A stretch of 45,287 nt of DNA, taken from Streptomyces geranii. Its GTDB lineage: Bacteria > Actinomycetota > Actinomycetes > Streptomycetales > Streptomycetaceae. Below the pieces are notes generated by a model, which saw nothing but the letters and a program-made list of their open reading frames with translations, searched no databases and was not told the DNA's origin. Made by a program: the position numbers and the translations under genes. The stretch covers positions 96,101 to 141,387 of the forward strand of contig NZ_KZ672953.1 of the NCBI RefSeq assembly GCF_002954775.1. Reading direction: 5' to 3'. Position 1 is the stretch's first letter. Every line of letters starts with the position of its first letter. Shown piece by piece: positions 25,550 to 33,133 of the stretch.

Positions 25550-25876
25550 GTGATCAGCATCTACACCAGCTCTGTCAGCGAGGTCAAAATGACCGATCTC
25601 TCGACCGTCTCCCTGTGCATGCTCGGCGTCTCGAACCTGGGCACCGGTCTGTCCGGCATTCCTGCCGTCCGGCCGGCGTCCTCCGTGTCTCTCGCCGGAC
25701 TCCCTGTCCGCGAGCGCAATGAGCGACCGAGCAAGGCACTGGAAGCAGGAGCAGTAAAGGCACAGGCCCCGGTCTATGCCTTCGCGGCCGGTGCCGGATC
25801 CCTCAAGCAGACGACGCAGCAGCACCACACGATGTGGGCCTTCCGTGGGCCAGAACCCTGGAGTGATCCAGCCTGA
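25550..25876 (+). CDS. 108-codon leader ORF of wblC (candidate attenuation uORF)
   Basis: GTG 25550 lies eight bases after GAGGAGG, one of the strongest ribosome-binding sites in the window; an internal ATG at 25589 is also possible. The product (VSEVKMTDLSTVSLCMLG...) matches no family I recognise. Codon use is Streptomyces-like at first but drifts to A-ending codons (gca, gga, gta, cca) in the second half, as if RNA structure rather than protein is conserved there. The stop (25874-25876) sits inside a tandem hairpin 22 bases before an intrinsic terminator. Translation-dependent attenuation by uORFs has been described for whiB7/wblC leaders, so this frame probably senses ribosome inhibition. 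Confidence 0.65.
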   Translation: MISIYTSSVSEVKMTDLSTVSLCMLGVSNLGTGLSGIPAVRPASSVSLAGLPVRERNERPSKALEAGAVKAQAPVYAFAAGAGSLKQTTQQHHTMWAFRGPEPWSDPA

Positions 25877-25885
25877 GTGATCAGG
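25858..25885 (+). other. Two tandem GUGA-tetraloop hairpins in the wblC leader
   Basis: CTGGA-GTGA-TCCAG (25858-25871) is followed with no gap by CCTGA-GTGA-TCAGG (25872-25885). Both have perfect 5-bp stems and the same GNRA-type loop GUGA. They cover the last codons and the stop codon of the leader ORF, just before the attenuator. A ribosome finishing the ORF would open both; a stalled or absent ribosome would leave them folded. Confidence 0.65.
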
Positions 25886-25897
25886 CCGGCGCCTTCA

Positions 25898-25938
25898 GGG
25901 CCGCGGAACCCCATCCGGGATCCGCGGCCCTTCTGTTT
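25898..25938 (+). terminator. Intrinsic terminator (attenuator) in the wblC leader
   Basis: GGGCCGCGGA (25898-25907) pairs perfectly with TCCGCGGCCC (25921-25930) around a 13-base loop, followed by TTCTGTTT (25931-25938). It lies 22 bases after the leader-ORF stop and 111 bases before the wblC start. A T-rich tail is rare in this genome, which supports a true Rho-independent terminator that must be overcome for wblC expression. Confidence 0.85.
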
Positions 25939-26049
25939 GCCCCGAACGGGGACGACGGAGTCGAAGGGGCCTCGGGACAAGAGAAAACCCGCCGGTACCA
26001 GCCACACCGGCCCAACAGGGCCGGAACGAACAGACGAGGAAGACGACCC

Positions 26050-26418
26050 GTGCAACTCGAAGCGCACGCCCCGTCAGTACCGCCTTCCGAAACGATCCCC
26101 CCGCCCGGCCTCACGGAGGACTCCACCTTGATCCCGCTCACCGCGCTCACCGCGCTCGACGACGCCATCGAGAACCTCGGCGTACCCGTCCCCTGCCGTT
26201 CCTACGACCCGGAGGTCTTCTTCGCCGAGTCGCCGGCCGACGTCGAGTACGCCAAGTCGCTCTGCCGCACCTGCCCGCTCATGGAGGCCTGCCTCGCCGG
26301 CGCCAAGGAGCGGCGTGAGCCCTGGGGTGTCTGGGGTGGCGAACTGTTCGTCCAGGGTGTCGTCGTAGCCCGCAAGCGGCCCCGTGGCCGTCCGCGCAAG
26401 AACCCGGTCACGGCATGA
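26050..26418 (+). CDS. wblC: WblC (WhiB7 family) antibiotic-resistance transcription regulator
   Basis: 122 residues. Four iron-sulfur cysteines: C49, C72, C75 and C81 (CRTCPLMEAC). The GVWGG beta-turn is at 93-97, and the AT-hook RGRPRK at 112-117 is diagnostic of the WhiB7/WblC branch. The protein binds the main sigma factor and AT-rich promoter DNA to switch on ribosome-protection, efflux and modification genes when translation is inhibited. GTG 26050 follows GAGGAAG. Control is visible upstream: its own WblC-type promoter, a leader ORF and an intrinsic attenuator. The next gene overlaps the stop by four bases. Assignment is secure. Confidence 0.96.
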   Translation: MQLEAHAPSVPPSETIPPPGLTEDSTLIPLTALTALDDAIENLGVPVPCRSYDPEVFFAESPADVEYAKSLCRTCPLMEACLAGAKERREPWGVWGGELFVQGVVVARKRPRGRPRKNPVTA

Positions 26419-26738
26419 AAACCGCAGGAACGATCGACCGTCCCTTCACGCACGACCCCAAGAAGCAGGCCCCGATGACGCCTACCACCAGCGAGCCCGC
26501 CGGCTCCGCGACCCCGGACTTCACCACCACCGGTGCGAACGACTCGCGCCAGAACAGGACCCGAGAGATGCAACTCATCCCAGAAGCCCTGGCTCGTGCG
26601 CATATGCACGACCGCCTCCAGGAGGCCGAGCGGGAACGCCGCGCATACCGCGTGGTGACCGCCCGCCGCCTCCAGCGCCGGGCCGAGCGCGCCTCGCTGC
26701 GTGCCCGCCGTGCGCTGGCCATGGCGGTCATGCAGTAA
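26415..26738 (+). CDS. Small basic hypothetical protein coupled to wblC
   Basis: 107 residues; ATG 26415 overlaps the wblC stop as ATGA, so the two are translated together. The N-terminal ~55 residues are polar and Thr/Pro-rich. The C-terminal half is a strongly basic, Arg- and Ala-rich helix with repeated RRAxR patterns and no Cys. An internal ATG at 26475 could start a shorter form. I recognise no domain. The charged helix could bind nucleic acid or the ribosome, which would suit a wblC partner, but this is only context. A 16-bp perfect hairpin terminator follows. Confidence 0.75.
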   Translation: MKTAGTIDRPFTHDPKKQAPMTPTTSEPAGSATPDFTTTGANDSRQNRTREMQLIPEALARAHMHDRLQEAERERRAYRVVTARRLQRRAERASLRARRALAMAVMQ

Positions 26739-26776
26739 CGACCACGGCAGTCAGGCAGTAACAGCAGTCCCTTCCC

Positions 26777-26812
26777 GCGGGGGCCGGTCCGTCCGAACGG
26801 ACCGGCCCCCGC
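26777..26812 (+). terminator. Strong hairpin terminator after the wblC operon
   Basis: Perfect 16-bp stem, GCGGGGGCCGGTCCGT (26777-26792) with ACGGACCGGCCCCCGC (26797-26812), and a CCGA tetraloop. It is among the strongest simple hairpins in the window. It lies 38 bases after the stop of the gene coupled to wblC. Confidence 0.9.
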
Positions 26813-26860
26813 AGTGCGTTGTGCCCGCCGGACCACCGCTCACGGCGTTATCGTCGGCTG

Positions 26861-27088
26861 ATGACGACTGTTCCCGGCAGCAGCGACGGTCCCGGCGGCG
26901 GTGACGACAGCGGTTCCCCGACCGGACCCCACCCCGTCGACTGCGCCCACTGCGGCACGCGGGCCGAGGGCCCGCCGCTCACCTGGACCTGCTCGGTGGA
27001 GAACGGAACACGTCACTACCTCTGCGACCGCTGCGCCCGGGAGAACCTCAGGGCCATCGAGGGGCGGCTGGACCCGGCCTGGTGGTGA
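26861..27088 (+). CDS. Small zinc-ribbon protein
   Basis: 75 residues from ATG 26861. TATCGT six bases upstream fits a leaderless start. A Gly/Ser/Pro-rich N-terminus is followed by a zinc ribbon with C28-x2-C31 and C55-x2-C58 (CAHCGT, CDRC) and an extra C44. The C-terminus ends DPAWW. Function unknown; similar short ribbons are common in Streptomyces. It stands alone between the wblC terminator and the convergent ABC1 kinase gene, with only six bases between the two stops. Confidence 0.75.
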   Translation: MTTVPGSSDGPGGGDDSGSPTGPHPVDCAHCGTRAEGPPLTWTCSVENGTRHYLCDRCARENLRAIEGRLDPAWW

Positions 27089-27094
27089 GCCCGC

Positions 27095-28459
27095 TCAGAT
27101 CTCGGCGACCGACGGCTCCTCCTCGGCCTCCGGCAGGAAACCCGGCAGCCACTCCTCCAGTTCCGCGCGCATGCGCACCGTCGCCCCCAGCTGGCACAGC
27201 ACGCCGATGGTGCTCAAGGTGACCCGGTGGATCAGGAGATACGACGGCGGCAGGTTGAGCTGCTTGCCCAGCTGGTGTGCGGGGGAGCGTGGGTCCGCTA
27301 TGCGGGCCGCCTGGCTGCGCATCCAGCCCCGGGTGAAGGTGAACTCGTCCGCCTGCGCCGGTTCGATGATCGGTACGAGGTAGTCCAGCACCGCCTCGGG
27401 GTCCAGGTCGATCGAGTCCTTGACGAAACCCTCCGCGCACAGGGTCTCGTAGACCGCCTCGGCCCGGCCGTCCAGCGTCAGCCGCAGTGAGTCGCCGATC
27501 GTCGGCGGCAGCCCGCCCGGGAGACGGTCGACGGTGCCGAAGTCCAGCACACCCAGACGCCAGTCGCCCTTGCCGCCCGGGCCGCCGGGCAGCAGCCGGA
27601 AGTTGCCGGGATGCGGATCGGCGTGCAGCAGGCCGGTGCGGGCGGGGCCCGAGAAGAGGAACCGGGTCAGCAACTGGCCCGCGCGGTCGCGCTGCTCCTT
27701 CGTGCCCCCGGTGATCACCTCTGACAGCGGGATGCCGTCGATCCACTCCGTCACCAGGACCTGCTCGCACTGGTGGACGACGTCCGGCACCACGACGTCC
27801 GGATCGCCCATGAACTCCGCCGCGTGGGCCCGCTGGGCCTGCGCCTCCAGGCCGTAGTCGAGCTCCTCGGAGACCCGGTCCCGCAGTTCGGCGATCAGCG
27901 GCTTGATGTCCATCCCGGGGATGAGAGGGCCCAACAGGCGGGCGAAGCGGCTCAGTTGGGTCAGGTCGGAGAGCAGGGCCTCGCCGGCGCCCGGATACTG
28001 CACCTTGACCGCGACCTCGCGCCCGTCGTGCCAGACCGCCCGGTGCACCTGGCCGATCGAGGCCGCGGCGGACGGCTTGTCCTCGAACTCCAGGAACAGT
28101 TCCTGCCAGTCCGCGCCGAGCCGCTTCTCCAGTACCGAGTGCACCGTGCGGGTCGGCATCGGCGGTGCCGCTTCCTGGAGCTTCGTCAGCGCCGCGCGGT
28201 AGGGGCCCGCGACCTCCTCGGGCAGGGCCGACTCGAAGACGGACAGGGCCTGCCCGAACTTCATCGCACCGCCCTTCAGCTCGCCGAGCACCTTGAACAA
28301 CTGCTCCGCGGTGCGCTGCTGCAGTTCGCGGCTGACGATGTCCGCCGACTCGCCGACGATCCGTTTGCCCAGTCCCCAGGTGGCCCGCCCGGCGATGCCG
28401 AGCGGGAGCGCGGCGAGCTTGGCGGTCCGGGTGACCGCCTTCCGGGGAAGATCAGACAT
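27095..28459 (-). CDS. ABC1/ADCK (UbiB-like) atypical kinase family protein
   Basis: 454 residues. Hallmarks of the ABC1 family: KFGQ (67-70) in the N-terminal KxGQ helix, the Ala-rich nucleotide loop SAAASIGQVH (131-140) in place of a Gly-rich loop, VAVKVQYPG (Lys153), a late LLHADPHPGNF catalytic loop and LDFGT. No transmembrane helix is clear. Relatives support coenzyme Q synthesis; in actinobacteria, which use menaquinone, the role is not settled. The orthologue I recall beside whiB7 in M. tuberculosis is Rv3197. The start at 28459 has GGAGGG just upstream and overlaps the end of the ThiF-like gene by eight bases, so the two are coupled. Confidence 0.9.
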   Translation of the reverse strand: MSDLPRKAVTRTAKLAALPLGIAGRATWGLGKRIVGESADIVSRELQQRTAEQLFKVLGELKGGAMKFGQALSVFESALPEEVAGPYRAALTKLQEAAPPMPTRTVHSVLEKRLGADWQELFLEFEDKPSAAASIGQVHRAVWHDGREVAVKVQYPGAGEALLSDLTQLSRFARLLGPLIPGMDIKPLIAELRDRVSEELDYGLEAQAQRAHAAEFMGDPDVVVPDVVHQCEQVLVTEWIDGIPLSEVITGGTKEQRDRAGQLLTRFLFSGPARTGLLHADPHPGNFRLLPGGPGGKGDWRLGVLDFGTVDRLPGGLPPTIGDSLRLTLDGRAEAVYETLCAEGFVKDSIDLDPEAVLDYLVPIIEPAQADEFTFTRGWMRSQAARIADPRSPAHQLGKQLNLPPSYLLIHRVTLSTIGVLCQLGATVRMRAELEEWLPGFLPEAEEEPSVAEI

Positions 28460-29771
28460 GAGCCCTCCAAGTTCCGGACAGCCGCGCCGCGTGTGCCTTA
28501 CGGCGTAACTCCGTCGACGGCCGTTGCCCGGCCATTGTCTCGTGCGACTCCCCGTCCTCCGAGGTGCGTTCCCCCTTCTTACTCTTCTCCTCCGCGCCGC
28601 AGGGACATGCGGGGTGTGCCCAGACCGGGCGGGGCTGCCAGTCGAGCCCGGGGACGGTGACCTCCCAGCGGGCACCCGCCGTGGTCGGGAGCCCGCCGTC
28701 CAGGAAGGCGAGAGCGTGGCTCGCGGTCAGACCCGCGACCGTCGTCGCCAGGGCCAGGTCGCATGCCCTGACCTGGCGCGGCCGTGCGGAACGCCACTGC
28801 GCCACCAGACGCGGCCAGACCGGGTCCCGGTCGACGCGCCACCGGTCCAGACAGCCGGCGCAGGACGTCTCGCCGGGCAGGACCAGCGGGCCCACGATGC
28901 CGGTTCCCTCCACGACACCGGCGTACAGATGCGGTGTGCCGGAGGTCACGAGCGGTTCGGCGGCGGCCGGGTCCGGCGCGTGCACGGCGAGGTCGTCGCG
29001 CGGGGCGAGGATCACCAGGGAGAACCCGGGGTCGCTCCCACCGAGCGGCGACTCGGCGGACGTACGCCGTGGTGGGCGGTCCGGGGCCGCCCGGCGGACC
29101 GCGCGCCGCGCGGACTCGTCCCGGCGTTCGCCGACGGAGTCGGCGGGCAGGCCGCCAGGGGCGACGTCCCACGGCTCGACCACGCCGCCGTCCCGCACAT
29201 CGACGTGCCCCACGCCCGCTCCCGCCAGCAGCGAGGCCACCACCGCGCCCACCCGGCCCGCACCCCGGACCTGCACGCGCAGTGACCGGCGGGCCGCCAG
29301 CCGGGCCATCGGCTCGCCCGGTGCGGACGCCACGAGGGAGAGGGCGGCCAGGTCGGGAGCCAGCCGCTCCAGGACCTTCTTCCTGCCGCGCAGGGCTTCG
29401 GCCTCCGGGCCGCCGCCCGTCGCGTCGTCCAGGAGGCCTGCCTCGCCCAGCCGCTCCACGAGTCCGTCGACATGGGCGGCCGGCAGGTCCATGCGGTGCC
29501 CCTCTTCATGGAGACGCGGCAGTCCGCGGGTGCCGTCGAGCATGCCCAGGAAGCTGCCCGTCGCCGTGTCCACCGGACCGAGGATCATCGCGTGCGCGGG
29601 TGTCATCCCGAACTGGACCGTGTTCAGGTCCCGCCAGCCGCGCCGCAGCGCGGGTTTCGTCATCGGATGGGTGATGCGCGGGCGAGTTTTATTCGAGTGG
29701 TCCGTGTCCGGCGGTGCGGCAGCTGTGTCCGCCCTGTCCGACGCAGGCGCAGGTGTCGTGGTTGAACGCAT
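28452..29771 (-). CDS. ThiF/E1-like protein with RRE-like N-terminus (cyclodehydratase-like)
   Basis: 439 residues if started at ATG 29771; ATG 29663 and a start at 29897 are alternatives. Residues ~48-115 (DLNTVQFGMTPAHAMILG, then FLGMLDGTRG and ERLGEAGLLDD) look like the winged-helix leader-peptide-binding region of TOMM cyclodehydratase and ocin-ThiF proteins. An E1-like Rossmann domain follows with GxGxxG as GAGRVG (170-175). Zinc-type cysteines C304-x2-C307 and C389-x-C391 (CAGCLDR, HPACPCG) close the domain as in ocin-ThiF proteins. No YcaO, precursor peptide or dehydrogenase gene is in the window. It is translationally coupled to the ABC1 gene. Biochemical role unknown. Confidence 0.75.
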   Translation of the reverse strand: MRSTTTPAPASDRADTAAAPPDTDHSNKTRPRITHPMTKPALRRGWRDLNTVQFGMTPAHAMILGPVDTATGSFLGMLDGTRGLPRLHEEGHRMDLPAAHVDGLVERLGEAGLLDDATGGGPEAEALRGRKKVLERLAPDLAALSLVASAPGEPMARLAARRSLRVQVRGAGRVGAVVASLLAGAGVGHVDVRDGGVVEPWDVAPGGLPADSVGERRDESARRAVRRAAPDRPPRRTSAESPLGGSDPGFSLVILAPRDDLAVHAPDPAAAEPLVTSGTPHLYAGVVEGTGIVGPLVLPGETSCAGCLDRWRVDRDPVWPRLVAQWRSARPRQVRACDLALATTVAGLTASHALAFLDGGLPTTAGARWEVTVPGLDWQPRPVWAHPACPCGAEEKSKKGERTSEDGESHETMAGQRPSTELRRKAHAARLSGTWRAHV

Positions 29772-29791
29772 GGCAGGCCCCCGTAGCCAGA

Positions 29792-29817
29792 GAAAGTCCC
29801 CGTTGAAAGTCCCTGTT
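29792..29817. repeat. Contiguous 13-bp direct repeat upstream of the ThiF-like gene
   Basis: GAAAGTCCCCGTT (29792-29804) is followed directly by GAAAGTCCCTGTT (29805-29817), differing at one base. It lies 21-46 bases upstream of the preferred ThiF-like start, within the divergent region shared with the YgjP-type peptidase. It is a candidate operator. If the longer start were used it would instead be coding. Confidence 0.45.
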
Positions 29818-30001
29818 TGTCGGCGGATGTCAGTTCTCGTGCCGCCGACGAGTGCCAGCATGCCGGGTCCGCTCGGCGGGCGTCGAAAGTTGTCCACAGG
29901 CGGTGGGTATTCGTCGTACGAATCAGACGCATGGTGGGGGATCGGCGCCGAACCGTCCCGGAGTCAAGACTTCCCCCGTGTGCAGCGGGTAACGTCGTGC
30001 C

Positions 30002-30604
30002 GTGCCCGCCGACCCACTGCACCGCGCCGGAAACCCACAGCGCAGTACGACGAGCCAGCCGCCAAGCGGCTCGGGGGCGAGCGCGATCGAGGTTCGCAGG
30101 AGTGCCCGGCGACGCCGGACGGTCTCCGCGTACCGCGAGGGCGATCGCACCGTCGTGCTCATCCCGGCCCGGATGTCCGAAGCCGAGGAACAGCGCTGGG
30201 TGACTGTCATGCTCGACAAACTCGCCGCCCAGGAGAGCAAACACAAACGGGTGCCCGGCGACAGCGAGCTGGCCGAGCGCGCCGAGCAGCTGTCGGACCA
30301 GTACTTCGACGGCCGGGCCCGGCCCACCACGGTGCGCTGGGTCACCAACCAGAACACCCGCTGGGGCTCGTGCACCCCGGCCGAAGGCAGCATCCGGCTG
30401 TCGCACCGGCTGCAGGGCATGCCCGAGTACGTCGTCGACTACGTCCTCCTCCATGAGCTGGCACATCTGCTGGTGCCCGGGCACGGGCCCCGTTTCTGGC
30501 GGCTCCTGGACGCCTATCCGCGCACCGAGCGGGCCCGGGGCTACCTCGAAGGGGTCGTCGCCGCCGACCGCCTGCCGCATTCGCCCTCCGCGCGCGGGGA
30601 CTGA
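30002..30604 (+). CDS. YgjP-like (M48 superfamily) zinc metallopeptidase
   Basis: 200 residues. A basic N-terminus (RRSARRRRTVSAYREGDR) leads into the DUF45/YgjP core. NTRWGSC, a signature of the family, lies near residue 120. The zinc site HELAH is near residue 152 and is followed by GHGPRFW, giving the third His. No signal peptide or membrane helix is seen, so it is cytosolic. Substrate unknown. GTG 30002 lies six bases after TAACGT, a leaderless pattern. It diverges from the ThiF-like gene; a peptidase beside a cyclodehydratase-like protein is suggestive, but I cannot show that they cooperate. A short hairpin follows. Confidence 0.85.
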   Translation: MPADPLHRAGNPQRSTTSQPPSGSGASAIEVRRSARRRRTVSAYREGDRTVVLIPARMSEAEEQRWVTVMLDKLAAQESKHKRVPGDSELAERAEQLSDQYFDGRARPTTVRWVTNQNTRWGSCTPAEGSIRLSHRLQGMPEYVVDYVLLHELAHLLVPGHGPRFWRLLDAYPRTERARGYLEGVVAADRLPHSPSARGD

Positions 30605-30661
30605 CCTGCGGGCCACGCGCGCGTGTGTGACGGTCACGGGGTGTTGTGTACCGGGTTTGTA

Positions 30662-30681
30662 CCGGCCTCGGTCAAGGCCGG
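30662..30681 (+). terminator. Weak hairpin terminator after the YgjP-like gene
   Basis: CCGGCCT (30662-30668) pairs with AGGCCGG (30675-30681), six-base loop, then AATTAG. It sits 58 bases after the peptidase stop and 60 bases before the TerD-AIM24 start, so it could equally be part of the downstream promoter region. Confidence 0.4.
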
Positions 30682-30741
30682 AATTAGCCGTTAGCCTGAC
30701 CCGACGCATTCGGCATTCGGGATGGGGGACGGTCGGTACGC

Positions 30742-32424
30742 ATGGCCAGGGAATTCCAGCGCGGCCACAAGGCCAGGATCAGTGATCTCACCGCGGGCAC
30801 GGATCTGTACGTAGGTGTGCAGATCTCCGGACCGGGGCTGACCTTCGACATCAGCTGCTTCGGCCTCGACGCCGACGAGCAGCTCTCGGACGACCGGTAC
30901 TTCGTCTTCTTCAACCAGCCGAAGTCCCCGGAGGAGTCCATCCAGCTCCTGGGCGCCCAGGCGGGCGACACGGAGTCCTTCCGCGTCACGCTCGACCGGG
31001 TCCCGCCGCAGATCCAGAAACTGTCGTTCACGGCGACGCTCGACGGCGCCGGGCAGATGTCGCACATCGCCCCCGGGTACATCCGTATCGTCGCGGGCGG
31101 CGAGGAGGTGGCCCGCTACGCCTTCGACGGCTCGGAGTTCTCCACCGAGCGGGCCGTGATGCTGGGTGACTTCTACCTGAAGGACGTGTGGCGGTTCGCC
31201 GCGGTCGGACAGGGGTTCGACGGCGGCCTCGACGCGCTGCTGAAGAACTTCGGCGGCGAGGTCGCCGAGGAGGAGCCGCCCGCCCCGGAGCAGCCCCAGC
31301 CCGCCGCCGCCCCCGGTTTCGCGCCTCCCGCGTTCGGCGTCCCGGCTTCGGCACCCGCACCCGCACCCGCACCGGCTCCGGCCGCTCCGCAGCCCGCCGC
31401 CCAGGGATTCGCGCCCCCGGCTCCGGCGCCCGCGCCCCCGGCCCCCGTGCCGTCGGTGCACGCGGCCCCCACCATCGTCGCGCCCCTGACACCGCCCGGC
31501 GGCGCCCAGGTGCCGCCCCCGGCTCCGGCCCCCGCGCCCTACGGGCAGCCGCCGCAGGCTCCACAGCCCCCGCAGGCTCCGTACGGCCAGACGCCCGGCC
31601 AGACCGGCTCGCTGCCTCCCGGCTACGGCCAGCCGCAGCCGCCCCAGGCCCCGGCAGGCCCGCCCGGTCCTCCTGGACCTCCCGGTTACGCTCAGCAGCC
31701 GCCGTTCGGGCAGGCCCCCGGCCCACAGGCCTCCTACGGGGTGCCCCAGGGCGCCGGGCAGAACCCCGGTGTCACCGCCGCGCTCCAGCAGTTCAAGGAG
31801 ACGCCGACCGGGCAGCGCTGGACGCAGCAGAACAAGAAGCTGGTCCGCGTCGACCTGGGCGTCGCGGGCCAGCCCGTGCTGGCCCGGCAGGGCAGCATGG
31901 TGCTCTACCAGGGCAAGGTCGACTTCAGCTACAAGGGCGCCGGATTCGCCGGCCGCATCGTGGGCGGCGCGACCGGCCAGGAGATGCAGCTGATGCGCTG
32001 TACCGGCCAGGGCCAGGTGTTCCTCGCCGACAACTCCACCCATCTGCACCCCGTGGAGCTGCAGGGCGACGCGATCTGCGTCTCCGCGGAGAACGTCCTC
32101 GCCTTCGACGAGAGCCTCCAGTACGAGGTCCGTCGCGTCGAGGGACACGGCATCCCTGGTGGCGCCTTGTTCACGATGCAGTTCCAGGGCACCGGCACGA
32201 TCGTCGTGAAGACGCACGGCACCCCCGTGGTGCTGCCCGTCACGCCCACCACGTTCGCCGACTGCAACGCCGTCGTCGCCTGGTCGGCCGCCTCCCAGGT
32301 GGTCGTCTCCAGCCAGGTGCGGATGCGCCGCAACGCCTACCCGGGCGACACCGGAGAGAGCGTCAACCTCCAGTTCCGGGGTGCGCCCGGGAACTTCATC
32401 GTCGTCCAGCCGTACGAGGTCTGA
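30742..32424 (+). CDS. TerD-AIM24 fusion protein
   Basis: 560 residues. Residues ~1-175 are a TerD domain (tellurite/stress family): GADLYVGV-like strands, DDRYFVFFNQPKSPE, VTLDRVPP, and LGDFYLKDVWRFAAVGQGF. A linker of ~190 residues is almost entirely Pro/Ala/Gln/Gly, including PPGPPGPPGY collagen-like steps. An AIM24 domain (~370-560) follows: VDLGVAGQPVLARQGSMVLYQG, then strands ending FIVVQPYEV. TerD domains bind calcium; AIM24 is named from a mitochondrial inner-membrane protein but is widespread in bacteria with unknown function. It is first of three AIM24 genes with gaps of 11 and 17 bases. A cytosolic scaffold or stress complex is my inference. Confidence 0.85.
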   Translation: MAREFQRGHKARISDLTAGTDLYVGVQISGPGLTFDISCFGLDADEQLSDDRYFVFFNQPKSPEESIQLLGAQAGDTESFRVTLDRVPPQIQKLSFTATLDGAGQMSHIAPGYIRIVAGGEEVARYAFDGSEFSTERAVMLGDFYLKDVWRFAAVGQGFDGGLDALLKNFGGEVAEEEPPAPEQPQPAAAPGFAPPAFGVPASAPAPAPAPAPAAPQPAAQGFAPPAPAPAPPAPVPSVHAAPTIVAPLTPPGGAQVPPPAPAPAPYGQPPQAPQPPQAPYGQTPGQTGSLPPGYGQPQPPQAPAGPPGPPGPPGYAQQPPFGQAPGPQASYGVPQGAGQNPGVTAALQQFKETPTGQRWTQQNKKLVRVDLGVAGQPVLARQGSMVLYQGKVDFSYKGAGFAGRIVGGATGQEMQLMRCTGQGQVFLADNSTHLHPVELQGDAICVSAENVLAFDESLQYEVRRVEGHGIPGGALFTMQFQGTGTIVVKTHGTPVVLPVTPTTFADCNAVVAWSAASQVVVSSQVRMRRNAYPGDTGESVNLQFRGAPGNFIVVQPYEV

Positions 32425-32435
32425 GGGAGCCCGTC

Positions 32436-33116
32436 ATGAACCAGCCGCTCGCGGGCTACGCTCCCGCACCCGTCACCGCCCGTATGGAGAACCACGGCAA
32501 CCACATGCTGAAGGTCGCCATGCAGACCGGAAACGACCTCCTCGCGCGCGTGGGGTCGATGGTCGCCTACGAAGGCTTCGTCCAGTACGAGCCCAACCCG
32601 CCGGCCGTGCGCCAGATCGCGCGCGACTGGGCCACCGGTGAGGGAGCGCCCCTGATGAAGTGCTCCGGGGACGGCCTGCTCTATCTCGCCGACTACGGCG
32701 CGAACGTCATCGTGATCAACCTCAACGGCGACGGCATCTCCGTCAACGCCACCAACCTGCTCGCCTTCGACGCCCACCTCAGCTGGGGTGTCGAACGGGT
32801 CAAGGGGCTGGCCAAGTTCGCCGGACAGGGCCTGTGGAACACCAAGATCTCGGGGCAGGGCTGGGTCGCGCTGACCTCCCGGGGCAAGCCGATCGTCGTC
32901 GACTGCGGTGGCGGCGAGGACGAGACCTACGTCGACCCGGACGCGCTCGTCGCCTGGTCGCCGAACCTCAAGGTGAAGGGCAAGCGCAGCTTCAAGGCAC
33001 AGTCCCTCATCGGGCGGGGCAGCGGCGAGGCCTACCAGATGGCCTTCTCCGGCCAAGGCATCGTCGTCGTCCAGCCCAGCGAGGACAGCACCGACCGTCT
33101 CCGGATCCGGGGCTGA
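32436..33116 (+). CDS. AIM24 family protein
   Basis: 226 residues consisting of one AIM24 beta-sandwich domain: MLKVAMQTGNDLLARVGSMVAYEG near the start, KCSGDGLLYLADYG, GDGISVNATNLLAFD, ISGQGWVALTSRGKP, and the terminal GQGIVVVQPSED strand. No signal peptide, membrane helix or Cys pair is seen. ATG 32436 is preceded by GAGGGAG. It sits 11 bases after the TerD-AIM24 gene and 17 before the third AIM24 gene, so the three are made together and may form a hetero-oligomer. Function unknown. Confidence 0.85.
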   Translation: MNQPLAGYAPAPVTARMENHGNHMLKVAMQTGNDLLARVGSMVAYEGFVQYEPNPPAVRQIARDWATGEGAPLMKCSGDGLLYLADYGANVIVINLNGDGISVNATNLLAFDAHLSWGVERVKGLAKFAGQGLWNTKISGQGWVALTSRGKPIVVDCGGGEDETYVDPDALVAWSPNLKVKGKRSFKAQSLIGRGSGEAYQMAFSGQGIVVVQPSEDSTDRLRIRG

Positions 33117-33133
33117 GGGGGAGCCAGAACGCC

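Noticed and set aside
25433..25828. Minus-strand ORF opposite the wblC leader
   Set aside because: It has no motif and runs opposite the leader RNA and leader ORF; more likely a shadow.
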